Program-made: the position numbers and the translations under genes
Shown: positions 1-5,325 of the stretch, piece after piece
Layout of the letters: each line of letters begins with the position of its first letter
Position numbering within the stretch: the first letter of the stretch is position 1
From: Candidatus Acidianus copahuensis
GTDB lineage: Archaea; Thermoproteota; Thermoprotei_A; Sulfolobales; Sulfolobaceae
Direction of reading: 5' to 3'
Length of the DNA stretch: 5,624 nt
Assembly: GCF_000632495.1 (NCBI RefSeq)
Contig: NZ_JFZT01000032.1
Location: 1 to 5,624 of the forward strand
The notes under the pieces: generated by a model
The model's database searches: none
What the model was told of the DNA's origin: nothing
What the model saw: only the letters and a program-made list of their open reading frames with translations

Positions 1-205
1 TTTAGTCTGTCGGTTAGGATGAGAGATAACTTAGATGTTGTAGGATACAGATTCGTTAAAGATTTTATAATTAAAAAATTAATATTGATCAAAGATATAT
101 GTGAATAATTTAAATAGAATTAAGGGAGAAGATATACCTGTAGATTATACTTTCTTTACATCTCAGAATGGGTTTAATTCATTTAGTATGTTATTAAGTA
201 ATTAA
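1..205 (+). pseudogene. Possible gene remnant at left edge (two overlapping short open frames)
   Basis: The frame starting at base 1 is open from the window edge to a TAA at 106-108 (35 codons, including RMRDNLDVVGYRFVKDF). A second frame opens at GTG 101-103 and ends at TAA 203-205 (34 codons, including GEDIPVDYTFFTSQNGF). They overlap by 8 bases and could be one gene split by a frameshift, or the 3' end of a gene that begins outside the window followed by chance. I recognise no family with confidence. The upstream sequence is missing, so the reading stays weak. Confidence 0.2.
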
Positions 206-414
206 CTTCTTCTTAGGCGATGTTAATCTCTGCATAATCTAACGATTTATCATAATTTTGCGACACAGTGAATTCACTCTCCAAAAAGGGGGACATATTG
301 AGAAATTTTGAGGTGTAGCATAATTTAACCGGTTTATAGACTTTTAGTAACAACAAAACTTAAGGTACCATCAAATGCTTTTGAGTCGAATTCTCATGAA
401 GTGGTAGTTATTCG

Positions 415-619
415 GGTTTATCTTTTGGGTTAAGGAGGACAGAGATCCACCACGAGTATAGTAATAAATTGTCCTTTCAAAACATAAATCGGTTTTCTTA
501 CGTCCTCTTTGTACCACTAAGAGAGTAGTAAACGATACCTATAAGAAGTGAAACCATGTCCATAATAGGGAAACAAATATATAATGTTTTAAGACCTGCA
601 TCTTTTATATAATGTTAAG
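415..619 (+). repeat. Dispersed intergenic repeat, copy 1
   Basis: Copy 1 is the most complete of three related stretches. Block A (417-447, with core TTAAGGAGGAC at 430-440) matches 4011-4042 at about 29 of 32 positions, with one single-base gap. Block B (482-522) matches 5103-5143 at 35 of 41 positions without gaps. A weak block D (ATAATGTTAAG, about 609-619) resembles CGATGTTAAG near 5233. The outer boundaries are estimates, as the similarity fades gradually. A short hairpin, CTCTT 505-509 with AAGAG 519-523, lies in block B. I do not recognise the family; it could be a decayed small mobile element or a duplicated non-coding RNA or untranslated region. Confidence 0.55.
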
Positions 620-760
620 TATATGGTCTCTTAAGGTGACCTAGATTTAGTGATAGGAAAACTATTCAAGAGAACTAAACGAGATGCTCTAATTGAGTGA
701 TCTTGATAGCTCACGAAAACTCAAAAGATCTATAGGCACAAAAGGATTATGAATATTCGT

Positions 761-781
761 AACTTTCAAATTTCTACAGTG
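761..781 (+). repeat. Short repeated block C, copy near 761
   Basis: The stretch reading AACTTTC, AAATTT, CTACAGT aligns with 4253-4276 if gaps of one and two bases are allowed. Both lie downstream of a block A in the same orientation (about 345 and 244 bases away), so block C may be the distal part of the dispersed repeat. The match is short and gapped and could be chance in AT-rich DNA. Confidence 0.3.
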
Positions 782-973
782 TTTATATACGTGACTGTAT
801 ATCAAGATGTATTTCTTCGTTAATATAAAGATGTTTTAATTCCTTATCTTATTTATTACTTTTTACTTATACCCTTATTTTTTAATTAGATTTATGTAAA
901 GTTATTTAGTGTTATGTATATCTCAAGAGTTAATATTTAACATTTTTAAATAAAAAATATATTGTAATCAAGG

Positions 974-982
974 CTTATATAC
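974..982 (+). promoter_or_regulatory. Orphan TATA-box promoter candidate
   Basis: CTTATATAC lies about 28 bases before an ATG at 1006-1008, the spacing of leaderless Sulfolobales genes. The frame from that ATG stops after three codons (ATG AAA TTA TAG). The promoter may therefore serve a dead gene or a non-coding transcript. In DNA this AT-rich the box could also arise by chance. Confidence 0.35.
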
Positions 983-1204
983 AGTAACTTAATCGAATTT
1001 GTAAAATGAAATTATAGTTGCAGAAACAGAGTTCAGTCAGGTAATGCCTCAGAGATAAAGAAAGATAAAGTTTTCCATTGGTCTGATCGTTTTATAATCC
1101 TAGGATTTTAATATACTTGCTAATTATAACCCTGTCCTACGTTGGTAATTTGCAATGATACAAGTTTCCCTAATTTTATCAATGTTACCGAATACGTTAA
1201 CATA

Positions 1205-1229
1205 TAAAGGGATTAGCCCTTTAATTTTT
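1205..1229 (+). terminator. Stem-loop followed by T run
   Basis: A perfect 7-base stem (TAAAGGG 1205-1211 with CCCTTTA 1217-1223) closes on a five-base loop and is followed by TTTTT at 1225-1229. It resembles a factor-independent terminator and would end any + strand transcript entering from the orphan promoter near 974, insulating the operon promoter about 70 bases further on. Archaeal termination mainly needs T runs, so the hairpin may instead be a protein-binding palindrome. Confidence 0.35.
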
Positions 1230-1280
1230 CAAAGTATTAGACTTATTAAAGATAATTCTAAAAATCTAGATTGTAAAATT

Positions 1281-1336
1281 TTTTGACTATCTTTACCTCT
1301 TATATATACTGTCGTAAAATTATATATAGTCCAAAA
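1281..1336. promoter_or_regulatory. Candidate operator: inverted repeat flanking the operon promoter
   Basis: TTTTGACTAT at 1281-1290 has its reverse complement at 1326-1336 (ATAGTC-C-AAAA), ten pairs with one inserted base in the right arm. The arms bracket the TATA box at 1301-1308 and the expected transcription start. A winged-helix dimer bound there could block TBP or polymerase. The last gene of the operon encodes such a protein, so autoregulation is a reasonable inference, although the 35-base gap between the arms is wide for one dimer. Confidence 0.35.
1301..1308 (+). promoter_or_regulatory. TATA box of the ABC operon
   Basis: TATATATA, preceded by CTCT, is centred about 31 bases before the ATG at 1336, which places initiation at about 1331-1336 and implies a leaderless or nearly leaderless mRNA. 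No Shine-Dalgarno site precedes the ATG. A second TATATATA at 1321-1328 is too close to the start codon to direct a transcript that includes it. I see no clear purine-rich BRE directly upstream. Confidence 0.6.
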
Positions 1337-2136
1337 TGTTGGAAGTAGAAAACCTAGTAGTTGAATATAATGCAAAGGAAAGGAAAAGGGTATTAGATAA
1401 TATTACGTTCACGCTTTCTAAGCAGAAGGCAGTCGTAGTTGGACCTAACGGTTCAGGAAAGTCAACCTTCTTAAAAGCTATCCTTGGCCTTGTCCCTATA
1501 AAAGAAGGAAGAGTAATGGTATTTGGAAATAATGTAAAAAATGTAAAAAATGAGGTAAGAGTATCTTCAAATCTTTTAGAGGTCTATGAATTGGTAAACT
1601 TAAGTGTAAAGGACATAATTTTCCTATACGCAGATCTGAAGCGCGCAAATGCCGATGAAGTGCTAACAAAAATAAAAGAGGTTGAAGTCGAGTCTATACT
1701 TAAATCTAAACCTTGGAGGTTAAGTACAGGACAACAAAAGATATTCGGTAATGTTATGGCTCTATCAATGAATTCAAAATTGGCTCTTCTTGACGAACCA
1801 TTTGAAGGGATAGATCAGGTTAGAAGAAAGAAGATAGCACAAATGATTCAGGAATTTGATGGCGAGATAGTCATGGTAACTCACGAATTTGACGTTCTAT
1901 TGAAGTACTTTAAGGATTGGCCTCTATACTTTATGATTGAGGGAAAATTAGCTGGAGGATTTAGAGTATCCGATATACCTAGGATATACATGAATAGAGA
2001 AGAGAAACCAGGCTATATATCCAAGATTAATACCCGTTACGGAACACTTAGTTTCACCTTAAATGAAGGAGAAGTTTCCCTTACTTCCGCCACAAATTGG
2101 GAAGGTATATTTGAAAAGATTTCGGGTGAGCTTTAA
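1336..2136 (+). CDS. ABC transporter ATP-binding protein
   Basis: This 266-residue cytoplasmic ATPase should power the permease encoded next to it. Visible motifs are Walker A GPNGSGKST (residues 36-44), a signature LSTGQQK (129-135, Thr where the usual LSGGQ has Gly), Walker B LALLDEP (149-155, with catalytic Glu154), a D-loop-like FEGID (156-160) and the H-loop His183. Near the expected Q-loop (about residue 79) I see SSNLLEV, without the usual Gln. Residues from about 200 form a C-terminal extension beyond the nucleotide-binding domain, common in ABC-2-type ATPases. The start is the ATG about 28 bases below the TATA box, and the protein opens with the typical MLEVENLVVEY. The stop overlaps the next ATG by one base. 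The substrate is unknown; drug, peptide or lipid export are all possible. Confidence 0.95.
   Translation: MLEVENLVVEYNAKERKRVLDNITFTLSKQKAVVVGPNGSGKSTFLKAILGLVPIKEGRVMVFGNNVKNVKNEVRVSSNLLEVYELVNLSVKDIIFLYADLKRANADEVLTKIKEVEVESILKSKPWRLSTGQQKIFGNVMALSMNSKLALLDEPFEGIDQVRRKKIAQMIQEFDGEIVMVTHEFDVLLKYFKDWPLYFMIEGKLAGGFRVSDIPRIYMNREEKPGYISKINTRYGTLSFTLNEGEVSLTSATNWEGIFEKISGEL
2125..2130 (+). promoter_or_regulatory. Ribosome binding site of the permease gene
   Basis: GGTGAG, a strong match to the archaeal 16S rRNA tail, lies five bases before the ATG at 2136 and inside the end of the ATPase gene. It fixes the permease start and supports translational coupling. Confidence 0.75.
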
Positions 2137-2942
2137 TGTTTAAGCAATTCACTAAAGCTCTAATGTCTTCTCCACAATTATGGGGATGGGGAATACTATT
2201 CACGATATTCTGGTTATTTATGGGTGCGTACTTTTTTTCCAGAGGAGTTCCAGACTCTAATAACGTAGATCTAGCCTTTACATCAGCATGGTTCTCAATT
2301 ATGGTTGTTCTATCTCTGTCTACTCTGGGCATAACTGTAGCTTTTACTATCTATTATTCCACGAGATCGATACCTTACGTCTTAAAGTATACTAAATTGA
2401 CGTTAAACAAATACGTGGAAAGTCTCTTAGTCTCATCCATGATTGTTGGGTTACTTTTTTCTGCGATTATGGCGTTATTAACTATGGGTGTATATTCGTT
2501 CCGGTTCGATTATGTGCTTATGCCAAAAGATTTCGAGCTACTACTTGGAATAGGAGCCTTATCCTCCGTTTTTATGACCACATTAGCAACGCTGTTAATG
2601 ACTACTATGATAAATTATCTTGGAACTAAGAATGTCCAGTACATCTCATTTATTCCTTTAATTCTCTCTTATCTTTTCGGGTTCAGTCAAATCTTTGGAC
2701 AACTTCCAAGTTTGGTACTTTATGTATCTCCTTTTAATGATATCATCTCGTTATTCTACACTTCATATAGTGGTAGCAGTCCATTGATCTCTTATCAATC
2801 CGTTTCAAACCAGTCCTCTACGCTTAATCCTGTTATTTCCTTGCTATCATTAATAGGTTGGTCTCTCCTGTTATGTGTTGTGGACTTATTACTATTAAAA
2901 AGACTTAAAAGTACAAGTCTCGAAGAGGGTAGAATGGTTTGA
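2136..2942 (+). CDS. ABC-2-type transporter permease (six-helix membrane protein)
   Basis: This 268-residue protein is almost entirely hydrophobic, with six likely membrane helices at about residues 16-35, 52-75, 96-118, 134-159, 168-188 and 233-255. A polar Ser/Gln/Asn-rich loop (about 208-231) separates the last two, probably on the outside. That layout and its place directly after an ABC ATPase fit an ABC-2-type permease, two copies of which would pair with two ATPases; length is usual for the family. The ATG overlaps the ATPase stop (TAATG) behind a strong GGTGAG. No substrate-determining motif is recognisable. The assignment rests on topology and context rather than on a diagnostic sequence motif. 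Confidence 0.88.
   Translation: MFKQFTKALMSSPQLWGWGILFTIFWLFMGAYFFSRGVPDSNNVDLAFTSAWFSIMVVLSLSTLGITVAFTIYYSTRSIPYVLKYTKLTLNKYVESLLVSSMIVGLLFSAIMALLTMGVYSFRFDYVLMPKDFELLLGIGALSSVFMTTLATLLMTTMINYLGTKNVQYISFIPLILSYLFGFSQIFGQLPSLVLYVSPFNDIISLFYTSYSGSSPLISYQSVSNQSSTLNPVISLLSLIGWSLLLCVVDLLLLKRLKSTSLEEGRMV
2925..2930 (+). promoter_or_regulatory. Ribosome binding site deciding a TTG start
   Basis: GAGGGT ends eight bases before TTG 2939-2941 but 17 bases before the nearest ATG (2948-2950). This spacing favours the TTG start, three codons longer. Confidence 0.5.
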
Positions 2943-3607
2943 ACGATATGGAGAACACGAAGGATATAGCTAAGGACGTCCTAAAATGGCAGAGATATAT
3001 AATTAGGAAAACTTATGGAGTATATTATGCTTTATGGGCCGGATTAATAACAATCTTCACCTTTTCTCCATATTTTATTTTTAATGTTTTTAATAGTAAA
3101 TACTCTGTAATTTTGCTGATTATAACTTATTTATTAGCGGAATCTTTAGGATTTTGGTTTACCAGAAAAATATTTAGAAAAACTAATCGCACAATTGAAT
3201 TTAATTCTGCTTTAGAGAAAAATAAAAATAATTCTAAGAAGAGAAATCCGTGGAAATTAGGTATACTAATTATAATTATAATTTCAGCTGTAGAGTACGC
3301 GCTCGCAATTACGGCTAAAGATTTGGTCGGATATATATTTTATTCATTGTTGGGAGCCTCTATTCTCTATCTATTAATTGGAATTATTTTGTATATCTCA
3401 TTAAAAGGAATCTTTAATAATATTCCACTAGAGGGAAAACTGGCATCTTTTTCACTAATAGGAGGAGGTTTGGTTAACTTACTTCCTTCATTATACTTTG
3501 GTTTTCCTTTATGGGTATTGACATCCATTATAATTATACTTACTTGGTTATTTTCATCAATCTTTGCCCTCTATTATGCTCCAACAGAGTTGATAGACAA
3601 TGACTGA
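2939..3607 (+). CDS. Six-helix membrane protein of unknown function, third gene of the ABC operon
   Basis: I do not recognise a named family. The 222-residue protein begins with a charged, probably cytoplasmic stretch (1-25, MNDMENTKDIAKDVLKWQRY), then shows about six membrane helices near 29-50, 55-75, 106-124, 129-153, 168-187 and 190-214. A lysine- and asparagine-rich loop (about 80-105, with KNKNNSKKR) lies between helices 2 and 3 and is probably cytoplasmic by the positive-inside rule. The preferred start is TTG, overlapping the permease stop by four bases; ATG 2948 would remove three residues. It overlaps the regulator gene by eight bases. It could be a second permease subunit, an accessory protein, or a membrane sensor that holds the downstream winged-helix protein at the membrane; the last is inference from gene pairing only. 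Confidence 0.8.
   Translation: MNDMENTKDIAKDVLKWQRYIIRKTYGVYYALWAGLITIFTFSPYFIFNVFNSKYSVILLIITYLLAESLGFWFTRKIFRKTNRTIEFNSALEKNKNNSKKRNPWKLGILIIIIISAVEYALAITAKDLVGYIFYSLLGASILYLLIGIILYISLKGIFNNIPLEGKLASFSLIGGGLVNLLPSLYFGFPLWVLTSIIIILTWLFSSIFALYYAPTELIDND
3587..3593 (+). promoter_or_regulatory. Ribosome binding site of the regulator gene
   Basis: GAGTTGA, one base away from the ideal GAGGTGA, ends six bases before the ATG at 3600 and lies within the preceding gene. It supports this start and coupled translation. Confidence 0.45.
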
Positions 3608-3920
3608 ATCCAAGAAGGATCCAAATGAAGTATTACGCCTCTTGATGACAATAAATAACGATCCTGCCTTAAAGTCATCAACAAGGTTAATGATTCTTAT
3701 AGCTTTAGCAATAAATAAGAAAATTAGCTATAAAACTTTACTTGAAATAACCAGACTTAAAAAGGGTAGTTTAAGTAACCATTTGGCTCAATTAGAAGAA
3801 GCTGGGTACATAACTGTTAGGAATTCCTTTAGTTTAGGAAGTCCAAGGATAGTAACGGAAATTACTGAAAAAGGAATGGATATTTATAAAAAATATCTAG
3901 AGTTATTGAGAGAATTATAA
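3600..3920 (+). CDS. Winged helix-turn-helix transcriptional regulator
   Basis: This 106-residue cytoplasmic DNA-binding protein has the winged-helix layout. A first helix (about 24-38, SSTRLMILIALAIN) leads to the helix-turn-helix (about 42-71), whose recognition helix is KKGSLSNHLAQLEEAGYI (54-71). A beta wing follows (72-89, with SPRIVTEIT), then a C-terminal helix (90-106) suited to dimerisation. It resembles the MarR/ArsR-like group matched by the 'winged helix DNA-binding domain' family (PF13601). No cysteine or histidine metal site is visible, so classic ArsR metal sensing is unlikely. It is the last gene of the operon, overlapping the membrane gene by eight bases, and probably regulates its own operon, perhaps at the inverted repeat around 1281-1336. 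The signal it senses is unknown. Confidence 0.9.
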   Translation: MTESKKDPNEVLRLLMTINNDPALKSSTRLMILIALAINKKISYKTLLEITRLKKGSLSNHLAQLEEAGYITVRNSFSLGSPRIVTEITEKGMDIYKKYLELLREL

Positions 3921-3978
3921 TTCAGTTGATATAATACTTCCTTCTTAAATCTAGACACCCTATAATTAGTGAAATCAA

Positions 3979-3984
3979 TTTTTT
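3979..3984 (+). terminator. T-run candidate terminator after the ABC operon
   Basis: TTTTTT lies about 60 bases after the operon stop codon, between short complementary arms (AATC before, GATT after). Oligo-T runs terminate archaeal RNA polymerase, so this is a plausible 3' end. T runs are frequent in this DNA, so the call is weak. Confidence 0.3.
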
Positions 3985-4008
3985 AGATTGAGTGAAAATA
4001 AAAACTGG

Positions 4009-4180
4009 TATTTATCTTGTGGGTTAAGGAGGAGAGAGGATCAATTAGAAGGATGAATATGTCTCTTATGAAGCAATCCCTTTTCCATTCATGTAATTAA
4101 GCACTTTATGCTAAGTCTTATTGGCAACTTTAAGATCTAATTAATCAAAATTAAACTTGTTCTCCTTATGTTACGATGTA
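4009..4180 (+). repeat. Dispersed intergenic repeat, copy 2
   Basis: Block A is strongly conserved here (4011-4042 against 417-447, with core TTAAGGAGGAG at 4024-4034). Block B is missing, though TATGAAG at about 4067-4073 resembles the tail of block B in copy 3 (5168-5174). A block D relative, CTCCTTATGTTACGATGTAG (4162-4181), recalls CTCCTATACGATGTTAAG at 5226-5243. Spacing from A to D is about 155 bases, against about 190 and 180 in the other copies. It sits in the gap between the convergent regulator gene and the transporter remnant. The rest of 3921-4284 holds no gene that I can see. Confidence 0.45.
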
Positions 4181-4252
4181 GTTCATAATCAATTATTTTT
4201 GAAGGAATATCTAAACTTAATCCTTGTACAACTTTAGGTTAGTAAATACTTT

Positions 4253-4276
4253 AACTTTTCGAATTTCTCTACAGTC
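4253..4276 (+). repeat. Short repeated block C, copy near 4253
   Basis: This is the partner of the block at 761-781: AACTTTTC, GAATTT, CTCTACAGT. It ends about nine bases before the stop codon of the minus-strand transporter remnant. The alignment needs two small gaps, so homology is tentative. Confidence 0.3.
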
Positions 4277-4284
4277 GAAATCCC

Positions 4285-4593
4285 CTAATATAATATAATA
4301 GCTAAAATTATTGATGTTAACACAACAAATCCAGTGATTTGAATTAAAAAACCTGGACTAAGAATATCTACAGTTGTTATATAAAATATCAATAAAATTA
4401 TTTCTGTGATTATGGTTAGAACTTGAACCGTTCCATCAGATCTTCCTATACTTTCAGGCGGTATAGTTTTCATTATCATTGTTCTTCTAGCAAAGGACAA
4501 TTTCCAGAATATCTTGCTCGTCATTCCCATAAGGGCTGATAAAAATCTAAAATTATAAATAATTTGGTTTGCAAAGTTTATAAAGTAGAGAAC
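4285..4593 (-). pseudogene. C-terminal remnant of a major-facilitator-type transporter
   Basis: The minus-strand frame is open from just after a TAA (4594-4596) down to a stop at 4285-4287, 102 codons. The first ATG is at 4530-4528 and gives 81 residues, but the 21 codons before it (VLYFINFANQIIYNF...) already read like transporter sequence, suggesting lost upstream sequence. The loop FARRTMIMKTIPPESIGRSD, with an Arg pair, a Pro pair and Gly-Arg before the next helix, recalls the loop before the last helices of MFS drug or sugar transporters. Two hydrophobic helices follow (about VQVLTIITEIILLIFYITTV and FLIQITGFVVLTSIILAIIL). A full MFS protein has about 400 residues and 12 helices, so some three quarters is missing. 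It abuts the promoter of the divergent gene at 4623. It could instead be a small intact two- or three-helix membrane protein, but no promoter supports that. Confidence 0.55.
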
Positions 4594-4600
4594 TTATAAG
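4593..4600 (+). promoter_or_regulatory. TATA box of the gene at 4623
   Basis: The palindromic CTTATAAG is centred about 26 bases before the ATG at 4623, so the transcript should begin at or next to the start codon and be leaderless. It also overlaps the stop codon that closes the 5' end of the divergent transporter remnant. Confidence 0.6.
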
Positions 4601-4622
4601 CTTTTGAAAAAAATGATATAAC

Positions 4623-5057
4623 ATGATTATCAAATATTATGAAATTCCGTCTAATAAAGATATTAATGTCGAAAATGGAAAGTACATAGTTATAGCTACT
4701 TATCTTAATCTAAGGGGCACTTGGAATATAATACCTTTCTTAATACTAGTTAAGAGAGTCGAGTCTCAGCTTAGAGTGAGCAAGGGAATTATAAGATATT
4801 CTCTTGGTGCAGATATTTTACATAGACGCTTCTGGACAATCTCAGTCTGGACAAATAAGGAGGATATATCTCTTTTTTTAAAAACTCCATCTCATAAAAT
4901 GGCAATATATAAGTTCTATAAATGGGGAGGAGAGGTTAAAGTGACACAGTGGATAAGTCCTGCTGGTACAATTGACTGGAAAGACGCCTTGAGTAGGCTT
5001 GAGAATCCGGACAAGCACTACACCGTCCACGATGGTAATTTCACTAGTTTATCCTAA
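4623..5057 (+). CDS. Small protein resembling dimeric alpha/beta-barrel (DUF3291 / CrtA-like) families
   Basis: This intact 144-residue protein has no signal peptide and should be cytoplasmic. A beta strand (about 20-30, KYIVIATYLNL) is followed by a helix (about 33-51), a strand (54-60), then RRFWTISVW (68-76), a helix with LFLKTPSHKMAIYKFYKW (84-101) and a last strand VKVTQW (105-110). The pattern Ser-Val-Trp, Leu-x-x-Phe, Pro-Ser-His, Lys-x-Thr-x-Trp is typical of ferredoxin-like dimeric barrels such as DUF3291, DUF4188 and spheroidene monooxygenase relatives. Family members include oxygenases and proteins of unknown role, so no reaction is assigned. A tail of about 34 residues (111-144) lies beyond the barrel. 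The ATG sits 26 bases below a TATA box without a ribosome site, as expected for a single leaderless gene. Repeat copy 3 starts within its last four codons. Confidence 0.8.
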   Translation: MIIKYYEIPSNKDINVENGKYIVIATYLNLRGTWNIIPFLILVKRVESQLRVSKGIIRYSLGADILHRRFWTISVWTNKEDISLFLKTPSHKMAIYKFYKWGGEVKVTQWISPAGTIDWKDALSRLENPDKHYTVHDGNFTSLS

Positions 5058-5243
5058 TCTGATTAAGGAAGACCCAACATAAGAGTGTACACCCATTAAA
5101 GTATATAAATTGATTTTCTTACGTCCTCTTCGTACTATTAAGACAGAAGTTTTAGTAAACACGCTTCTATGAAGTTTGCGCCATACGTAAAATAATGAAC
5201 TTGTGTAAACTCTAAGATTCTTAACTCCTATACGATGTTAAGG
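5047..5243 (+). repeat. Dispersed intergenic repeat, copy 3
   Basis: This copy fills much of the gap between the convergent genes at 4623 and 5326. Block A is weaker here (GTTTATC 5047-5053 and TTAAGGAAGAC 5063-5073 against 416-422 and 430-440). Block B is clear: 5103-5143 against 482-522, 35 of 41 identical. Similarity then continues loosely, for example AGTAAAC at 5154-5160 against 527-533 and CCAT at 5181-5184 against 554-557. Block D (CTCCTATACGATGTTAAG, 5226-5243) also has partners in copies 1 and 2. Block order and orientation are the same as in copy 1. Block A overlaps the final codons and stop of the preceding gene. No gene is seen in 5058-5325. Confidence 0.5.
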
Positions 5244-5325
5244 AAACTGACACACAAAGGAGAATTTCTTCTATCAACAGAGAGATTAGCCATAGAGGAC
5301 GAAGCAAGAAGTTCCAACCTAGTCT

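Larger units (their letters stand above)
206..1335. other. Long gene-free region upstream of the ABC operon
   Basis: No intact coding frame of useful length is visible on either strand over about 1.1 kb, which is long for a compact archaeal genome. It contains the first copy of the dispersed repeat (415-619), a smaller shared block at 761-781, a strongly AT-rich tract around 800-970, an orphan promoter near 974, a stem-loop at 1205-1223, and the operon promoter at its right end. Short open frames exist, for example about 33 codons after 1009, but all lack a start, a promoter or a recognisable product. The region is best read as decayed intergenic DNA. Confidence 0.6.

Noticed and set aside
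472..520. Repeat block B as a minus-strand protein remnant (YKEDVRKPIYVL against YEEDVRKSIYIL at copy 3)
   Set aside because: The two copies give similar peptides, but changes fall at first codon positions as often as third. Both copies also have a stop codon directly or almost directly before the Tyr, so there is no sign of selection on a protein.
785..802. Inverted repeat ATATAC-GTGACT-GTATAT
   Set aside because: It is six AT-rich pairs with no gene next to it; such palindromes are expected by chance in this tract.
1321..1328. Second TATATATA as the operon's TATA box
   Set aside because: It lies only about 8-15 bases before the ATG, so a start 26 bases downstream would cut off the beginning of the ATPase.
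2081..2332. 83-codon open frame on the minus strand
   Set aside because: It lies wholly antisense to the ATPase end and the permease start, has no promoter, and its product resembles no protein family.
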